Notes under the pieces: model-generated
What the model was told of the DNA's origin: nothing
Databases searched by the model: none
The model's input: the letters and a program-made list of their open reading frames with translations, nothing else
Position numbers and translations under genes: made by a program
NCBI GenBank assembly: GCA_017470245.1
Contig: JAFUEV010000017.1
Location: 1 to 57,436, forward strand
DNA: 57,436 bases
Direction: 5' to 3'
Source: a bacterium
Lineage (GTDB): Bacteria > Cyanobacteriota > Vampirovibrionia > Gastranaerophilales > Gastranaerophilaceae
In this document: one piece after another, positions 52,831-57,436 of the stretch
Position numbering within the stretch: position 1 is the stretch's first letter
Layout: each line of letters begins with the position of its first letter

Positions 52831-53526
52831 CTAATTTTTAAAAGAATCTCTGAAACTTTTTATTGCATTTTCTCTTTGTGTTTGTCTTGCTTTTGCATTC
52901 TTCGCAGCAGCTTCTCTTTTTGCTTTTATTTCAGATTTCTTATTTTCTATTGATTTAGTTGTTTTTGTTTCAACTGCTTTTGCATCTGATTTCGTTTTAT
53001 TTACTGAGTCCTTAAAAGACTTTTCTTGAGCCTTAACTTTATCTCTTGCAGCTTTTTCTTGTGCTTTAGCTGCCTTTTCTTGAGCTTTTACTTTGTCTTT
53101 AGCTGCCTTTTCTTGAGCCTTAACTTTATCTCTTGCAGCTTTTTCTTGTGCCTTAGCTGCCTTTTCTTGAGCTTTTACTCTGTCTTTAGCAGCTTTTTCT
53201 TGTGCTTTTACATCAGACTTCGCTTTTTCTACATTCGATTTAAATGTATTTTCTTGTGCTTTCGCATCTGCTTTTGTTTTATTTGTTACTGAATTTACAG
53301 CATTTGTTGTCTTATTAGCACTGGACTTAACAGCATTTGTCGTTTTATCAGTAGCTGATTTAACTGCATTTTTTGAATTATTAATTGATTTTGTCAGTGC
53401 TGATTCTTGTTTTGTTGTGTTAACTTTTACAGTAGGTTTTGTAACAGTAATTGTTGCTGCATTTGCTGCGCAATATGAAAAACATATTATACCTGCCAAA
53501 GCTAATGTAAGTAATGATTTTTTCAT
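52831..53526 (-). CDS. Secreted Ala/Lys-rich repeat protein, paralogue of the 317-residue protein
   Basis: 231 residues with a strong AAGGAGG ribosome site. Residues 1-23 form a signal peptide (ending 'NAA'). 'TITVTKPTVKVNTTKQ' parallels 'NVTIPTVKTETT' of the neighbour. Three 11-residue units 'NAVKSATDKTT', 'NAVKSSANKTT' and 'NAVNSVTNKTK' follow. Residues 106-172 then repeat 'KAQEKAAKDKV' (11) and 'KAQEKAA' (7). The composition (Lys, Ala, Glu) suits a long amphipathic or coiled-coil helix. It should be periplasmic or surface located. The sequence paralogy supports a shared job with the 317-residue protein. Confidence 0.78.
   Translation of the reverse strand: MKKSLLTLALAGIICFSYCAANAATITVTKPTVKVNTTKQESALTKSINNSKNAVKSATDKTTNAVKSSANKTTNAVNSVTNKTKADAKAQENTFKSNVEKAKSDVKAQEKAAKDRVKAQEKAAKAQEKAARDKVKAQEKAAKDKVKAQEKAAKAQEKAARDKVKAQEKSFKDSVNKTKSDAKAVETKTTKSIENKKSEIKAKREAAAKNAKARQTQRENAIKSFRDSFKN
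53011..53211 (-). repeat. Imperfect tandem repeats in the KAQEKAA region
   Basis: The pattern 11+7+11 residues (29 in all) occurs twice; mixing of 7- and 11-residue spacing is typical of long coiled coils. Confidence 0.7.
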
Positions 53527-53545
53527 CGTTCCTCCTTAAATTTGT

Positions 53546-53848
53546 TTAAAACCATTTATAACTTCTTCTGTTGGGATTAGATTGGTTCTGTCCCATAAAA
53601 TTACTCTTTCGAGCTTGTTGCTGATTATGTTGTGTTCTGCCCGAATTGCCTTCCATTGCATTTCTGGTAGAATTTTCCATCATATCTGCTAATTTAGATG
53701 TTTTTACTTTTACTCCTGATTGTGGAATGAATTTATCAACATCTGTTTGGTATTCGCCATTATCATTTTCATAAACGTAAGCTGCGTTTGCACCTAATAA
53801 TGTTAGAGAAAATATTACTGTTAGAAATAGTATTGCACTGTTTTTCAC
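53546..53848 (-). CDS. Small secreted hypothetical protein
   Basis: 100 residues from a GTG at 53848, chosen because GGAG lies six bases upstream; a TTG four codons earlier has no ribosome site. Residues 1-22 are a signal peptide ('ILFLTVIFSLTLLGANA'). The mature part is 'AYVYENDNGEYQTDVDKFIP', then a Gln/Asn-rich basic tail ending 'RRSYKWF'. It follows the AsmA-like gene by 14 bases and precedes the 231-residue secreted protein by 19, so the three may form one transcript. No family was recognised. Confidence 0.72.
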   Translation of the reverse strand: MKNSAILFLTVIFSLTLLGANAAYVYENDNGEYQTDVDKFIPQSGVKVKTSKLADMMENSTRNAMEGNSGRTQHNQQQARKSNFMGQNQSNPNRRSYKWF

Positions 53849-53862
53849 AATATACTCCAAAT

Positions 53863-54453
53863 TTATTTAATATTTACGTTCTTAAATTTTTGGCTGCTTA
53901 AAAATGATCTTACATCTGCACGGCTATATTTTGATATAGATCTTTTATCTTCTCTATAGTAATTTGGACCTATATTAACAATTGTGAAATTCTTTGCCTT
54001 TACAGGACCTGCAGCTATTGTAACTTTTGATGCACCGAACGGTTTCGGATTAAATGAACCAGGTAAGTATGCTAACTTGTTTTGACCGTTTTCAAATACT
54101 TGATTTGAATATTTTACATTGTTAAGGTCAAGTTCTTTTATTTTAAAATTCTTTGTAATAATACTTCCAGGATTAGTTGTTATATCAATTCTTCCAGCAG
54201 CGAAGCAATCCTGATCGTCAACATATTTTGATGACCAATTTCCAATTGTTATAACCATGTCCATATTTGGTTTTATTTTAAATTCTATAGAATCTAAATG
54301 TGTTTTTAAACCTGTTGCTTCTTCTGCTTTCTTTTCAAAAGCATTTTTATTAAATGTTTTTGATAAAAATGCCGGATAAATACTGATAAATCCTGCATAA
54401 ATAAACAATACTAATGATACAAGTATAAGAATAGCGTTTCTATGTTTTGTCAT
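53863..54453 (-). CDS. Short AsmA-like membrane-anchored protein
   Basis: 196 residues with AGGAAAGG before ATG. One N-terminal helix ('ILILVSLVLFIYAGFISIY') is followed by the AsmA-type opening: 'FEKKAEEATGLKTHLDSIEF', then 'KPNMDMVITIGN', similar in layout to residues 30-70 of the 878-residue AsmA protein ('IIYEKTGIEVNSEH', 'FPNLMIKVDADK'). It carries only the first beta-strand module, about a fifth the length. It could be a truncated or dedicated AsmA relative acting at the inner membrane. Confidence 0.7.
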   Translation of the reverse strand: MTKHRNAILILVSLVLFIYAGFISIYPAFLSKTFNKNAFEKKAEEATGLKTHLDSIEFKIKPNMDMVITIGNWSSKYVDDQDCFAAGRIDITTNPGSIITKNFKIKELDLNNVKYSNQVFENGQNKLAYLPGSFNPKPFGASKVTIAAGPVKAKNFTIVNIGPNYYREDKRSISKYSRADVRSFLSSQKFKNVNIK

Positions 54454-54601
54454 TTTTTGCCTTTCCTAAAATTACTACTCAAATATAATACCATATTGTT
54501 TGATTTTTTAACAATATTTTTATTGTAATATTATAAAAATAATATATATTTTTTATCTAACAGGTGCTTTACTATTTGTTAAAAATAAGTATTATATAAT
54601 T

Positions 54602-55174
54602 ATGAAAAAATTAATATTATTCGCAATTTTAATATATTTATTTATTCCTTCTTTTGCTGTTGATAATAATTGGGGTGAAGATTCCGGTGTGTTTACGCAA
54701 GGTTTTGAAGATCAAAAAGCTGTTTCAGACTCTAAATTAAAGCATGCCATTGATTATTTAAAGGAAAGAAATCTTTCACAAAAACAAAGAAAAATGAGAA
54801 GAGAAGTTCAACCGCTTTCGCCGGCTTACGATTCAGAATATTTAAAAAATTTTACCGATGAAAAAACAGCTGAAGATGAATTTAATAATTCTTTAACCGT
54901 AATGATACCTATGCAAGCATATAGTGAAGATGGTACTGTAATTGCTCCCGGATTTTATAAACTTTCTTGCAGAAAAATTTCTGAGAATAAATATGTTATG
55001 GATTTATCACAAGGAACTCAACTTGTTTTAACTGTTGAGGCAACTCCTACAAACCAAGATTTAGGTCAGGAATCTATTTCTTTTTGTAATGCCGAAATAA
55101 TCGATAATGGCAGAATCAGATTAATGTACGGAAATCTTGATTTGAATTTAGTCAGCTATATTTATTTTAAATAA
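54602..55174 (+). CDS. Secreted hypothetical protein
   Basis: 190 residues. A signal peptide is present (residues 1-19, 'LILFAILIYLFIPSFA'). A charged helical part ('LKHAIDYLKERNLSQKQRKM') is followed by a beta-rich half with 'LTVMIPMQAYSEDG', two cysteines and a C-terminal 'IRLMYGNLDLNLVSYIYFK'. No Shine-Dalgarno is visible; TATTAT at 54590-54595 lies six bases before ATG, consistent with a leaderless start, though the -35 is weak. Its stop overlaps the convergent nifS stop by eight bases. No family was recognised. Confidence 0.75.
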   Translation: MKKLILFAILIYLFIPSFAVDNNWGEDSGVFTQGFEDQKAVSDSKLKHAIDYLKERNLSQKQRKMRREVQPLSPAYDSEYLKNFTDEKTAEDEFNNSLTVMIPMQAYSEDGTVIAPGFYKLSCRKISENKYVMDLSQGTQLVLTVEATPTNQDLGQESISFCNAEIIDNGRIRLMYGNLDLNLVSYIYFK

Positions 55175-56369
55175 TGCCTTTTCTTTCTTTTAATTCTTGC
55201 AATTCTTTTTGATATGGTGATATTTTCGTTAGTTTATCTATAATTGCCGGCATTTTAGATATTGTGTAATCAATTTCATCTTCTGTTGTGTATCTGCTTA
55301 GACTGAATCTTATACTTCCGTGTAAAGATGTAAAAGGAACGCCCATTGCTTTTAAGACATGACTCGGATCAAGACTTCCTGATGTACAAGCACTTCCTGA
55401 ACTTGCGCAAATACCATAATCGTTCATATTCAGAAGAATTAATTCTCCTTCGATGTATTCAAATCCTATATTTGTTGTGTTTGGAACTCTTATCCTTGCT
55501 GCTGAATTTAATCTTGCATTGTAAATTTTGGATAGTAAACCTTTTTCCAGTTTATCTCTTAAACGTTTAATTTCTGTTGTTTCATATCCTAAATTATCTT
55601 TTGCCAGTTGGGCAGCTTTTGCCATTCCAACAATATACGGTACATTTTCAGTGCCGGCTCTTCTTCCGCTTTCTTGATGTCCGCCCATTATTAACGGAGT
55701 TATAAGCGTTGATGATTTTACATATAATGCACCAATACCTTTAGGTGCGTGAAATTTGTGTCCTGATACACTCATCATATCAATCTGTGTATCTTTAACA
55801 TTCAAATCAATTTTTCCTGCTGCTTGCACTGCGTCTACAAATATTTTTGTTTTTGGATTAATTGATTTTACTTTTTCTGCTATTTCTTTTACCGGAAATA
55901 TTGCACCGGTTTCATTGTTTGCATACATGCAGGATACTAATGCTGTTTTTTCATTAACAGCTTCATATAATTCTTCTGTATTTAATTCACCTGAAGCATT
56001 TACACCTATATATGTTACATTATATCCTTCTTTTTCAAGTTGTTTATATACATTTAGTACGCAAGGATGTTCAACTTTTGTGGTTATTAAATGAGTTTTG
56101 AGTCTGTCTGCCGCAAGTATACCTTTTATTGCCGTATTCGCAGATTCGCTGCCGGAAGCGGTAAACAATATTTCTTTCGCATTGTTTGCGCCAAAAAATT
56201 CTTTCATTGTTTCTCTGGCTTCTTTTATTGCTTTTTGATTTATAGCTCCCAGTTCGTACATGCTTGAAGGATTACCATAATTTTGTGAAAAATATGGCAA
56301 CATTGCTTCAACAACTCTTTCATCTACTTTTGTAGTTGCGTTGTTATCTAAATATATAATTTTATTCAT
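55167..56369 (-). CDS. nifS: Cysteine desulfurase (NifS/IscS)
   Basis: 400 residues. 'IIYLDNNATTKVDERVVEAM' opens the PLP fold. 'MMSVSGHKFHAPKGIGALYV' carries the Schiff-base Lys, 'QESGRRAGTENVPYIVGMAK' is the NifS/IscS motif and 'CASSGSACTSGSLDPSHVL' holds the active-site Cys. It removes sulfur from cysteine for Fe-S cluster assembly. It follows nifU by one base, and its ribosome site (CAGGTG) lies in the last codons of nifU, so translation is coupled. Confidence 0.95.
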   Translation of the reverse strand: MNKIIYLDNNATTKVDERVVEAMLPYFSQNYGNPSSMYELGAINQKAIKEARETMKEFFGANNAKEILFTASGSESANTAIKGILAADRLKTHLITTKVEHPCVLNVYKQLEKEGYNVTYIGVNASGELNTEELYEAVNEKTALVSCMYANNETGAIFPVKEIAEKVKSINPKTKIFVDAVQAAGKIDLNVKDTQIDMMSVSGHKFHAPKGIGALYVKSSTLITPLIMGGHQESGRRAGTENVPYIVGMAKAAQLAKDNLGYETTEIKRLRDKLEKGLLSKIYNARLNSAARIRVPNTTNIGFEYIEGELILLNMNDYGICASSGSACTSGSLDPSHVLKAMGVPFTSLHGSIRFSLSRYTTEDEIDYTISKMPAIIDKLTKISPYQKELQELKERKGII

Positions 56370-56370
56370 A

Positions 56371-57186
56371 TTACACCTGAATTATTTCTATATCGTTACT
56401 AATGTGTTCTTTTAAAGTCGCTTCAACAAAATGGGTTAATGTTAATTGTGAGCGATTGCAAAGCTGGCATCTTCCTGATAGCTTCACTTTTATTTTATTA
56501 TCTTCTACATCAATTAATTCAATATCTCCCCCATCTTTTCTTAATTCAGGAGAAATATATTTTTCTATTATGTTATTTATTTTTATAATCATTTGTGTTT
56601 TTGTAAGTTTTTCTTCTTTTTTTTCTACTCCGTTAATTGAATTAAGAATATCTTTTATTTTACCCTGACATCTGCCGCAAGCACCACCTGCTTTAGTATA
56701 ATTTATGACATCATCAAGCGTCTTTAGGTTGTTGTTTCTTATTTCATTTTCCAAAAATGTTTTAGAAATGTTGAAACAGTTGCATACTATATCTTCATCT
56801 TCTTTTATTGTTATTTCTTCATTGTAATAATCTGCAATTGCAGCTTCCAGAGCTTCGTGTCCCATAACTGAACAATGCATTTTTTCAGGTGGCAATCCGC
56901 CTAAAGCATCAACTATTTGTTTATTTGTAATTTTTCTTGCTTCATCAATGTGTTTGCCTATAACCATTTCTGTTAAAATGCTTGAACTTGCAACTGCACT
57001 TCCGCATCCAAATGTTTGGAATTTTGCATCTGTAATAATACCTTTGTCATTAACTTTTAGATAAAGTTTAAGCATATCTCCACAGGATAATGACCCTGCT
57101 TCGCCTATTGCATCAGCATCTTCTATTGAACCTACATTCCTCGGGTTCCTGTAATGATCTATAACTTTTTCAGTATAATCCCACAT
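56371..57186 (-). CDS. nifU: NifU Fe-S scaffold protein, three-domain
   Basis: 271 residues with the full NifU layout. The N-terminal IscU-like scaffold has Cys35 ('SLSCGD'), Cys61 ('GCGSAVASS') and Cys105 ('MHCSVMGHE'). The central [2Fe-2S] BFD-like domain has Cys135/137 and 170/173 ('GACGRCQG'). The C-terminal NFU domain has Cys240/243 in 'GRCQLCNRS'. It builds clusters with NifS, encoded next to it. AAAGGT precedes the ATG. Nitrogenase genes are absent in this window, so general Fe-S assembly is the likely role. Confidence 0.95.
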   Translation of the reverse strand: MWDYTEKVIDHYRNPRNVGSIEDADAIGEAGSLSCGDMLKLYLKVNDKGIITDAKFQTFGCGSAVASSSILTEMVIGKHIDEARKITNKQIVDALGGLPPEKMHCSVMGHEALEAAIADYYNEEITIKEDEDIVCNCFNISKTFLENEIRNNNLKTLDDVINYTKAGGACGRCQGKIKDILNSINGVEKKEEKLTKTQMIIKINNIIEKYISPELRKDGGDIELIDVEDNKIKVKLSGRCQLCNRSQLTLTHFVEATLKEHISNDIEIIQV

Positions 57187-57286
57187 AATTATTACCTTTT
57201 TCCCTATCCATTTTATTATATTCCAAAAAAAAATTATATTATCATAATTTAATAATTTATTAATTTTTTAAGTTTCAAAATAAAAA

Positions 57287-57304
57287 GGCGGTATGAAAAC
57301 CGCC
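57287..57304 (-). terminator. Rho-independent terminator
   Basis: GGCGGT and ACCGCC pair across six bases, followed on the minus strand by TTTTTATTTTG. It ends the partial gene at the right edge. Confidence 0.8.
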
Positions 57305-57396
57305 GATATAAAATACGAAAAAAGGATAAATTTTAAGAAAATAATAATTAGTATAATAATAGTTATTATGATAATAATTAAGAAAAACTTTTTTTA

Positions 57397-57436
57397 TTAG
57401 CCAACACCGTTGAATTTCGGAGTAGCTCTGTCTATA
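57397..57436 (-). CDS. Partial gene, C-terminus only
   Basis: An open minus-strand frame enters from the right edge and ends at TAA (57397-57399). The visible C-terminus is 'IDRATPKFNGVG'. A terminator lies about 90 bases downstream. Nothing else can be said about the protein. Confidence 0.5.
   Translation of the reverse strand, partial: IDRATPKFNGVG

Noticed and set aside
53011..53211. CRISPR-like repetition
   Set aside because: The repeats are in frame inside a protein gene with no spacers.
55167..57186. Nitrogen-fixation cluster
   Set aside because: NifU and NifS are present but no nitrogenase genes; general Fe-S assembly is the simpler reading.
57305..57396. AT-rich palindromic stretch as a mobile element or origin
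   Set aside because: Only simple A/T repeats between a stop and a terminator; no DnaA boxes or genes support an origin.

Overview
The window is strongly AT-rich and carries ordinary bacterial genes on both strands. It has no rRNA, prophage, transposase or CRISPR array. The organism is probably a Gram-negative, fermentative, anaerobic gut bacterium. The evidence for this is AsmA-like envelope proteins, rubrerythrin, hexameric glutamate dehydrogenase, NifS/NifU, FixC/FixX and many lineage-specific small proteins. The gene content and several small proteins with an 'MK(I/V)N...F(x)G' N-terminus resemble Gastranaerophilales/Vampirovibrionia (non-photosynthetic Cyanobacteriota). That placement is inferred from protein style, because no marker gene could be searched.

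Region 1 (1-14.3 kb) is surface polymer. A tandem array of YfhO-like GT-C membrane proteins comes first; its first member is an in-frame chimera of one YfhO C-terminus and a complete second YfhO, cut by the left edge. It converges on a minus-strand operon for a CDP-polyol (ribitol-like) phosphate polymer: TarI-like cytidylyltransferase, zinc polyol-phosphate dehydrogenase, pentulose-phosphate 3-epimerase, TagB/TarL-like polymerase and RfbC. A divergent pair (small conserved protein and GT9 glycosyltransferase) follows.

Region 2 (14.6-31.7 kb) mixes housekeeping and lineage-specific genes: leuS, a radical SAM protein with a Tat-like N-terminus, aquaporin, recJ, fixC/fixX, a secreted amidase, gdhA, a GT2/aminotransferase pair and TSCPD.

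Region 3 (31.7-43.9 kb): larE, bioA-bioD, rsmG coupled to a P-loop/TPR protein, an AsmA-like protein, tRNA-Gln(CTG), a riboswitch-like leader ahead of a Gdx/SugE guanidinium exporter, rarA, rubrerythrin and tRNA-Arg(ACG).

Region 4 (44-57.4 kb): a GT2-like protein with a degenerate active site and a four-Cys tail, large hypothetical proteins, a XerD-like recombinase, a CNT nucleoside transporter, two secreted proteins built of 11-residue LEA-like repeats, a small AsmA-like protein, and nifU-nifS. A partial minus-strand gene runs off the right edge.

Two patterns cut across the window. Several genes without a Shine-Dalgarno sequence have a -35/-10 promoter placed so that transcription would start at the ATG (leaderless mRNA). 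At least five otherwise unrelated proteins share a short N-terminal Phe-Gly tag that may be a sorting or secretion signal.
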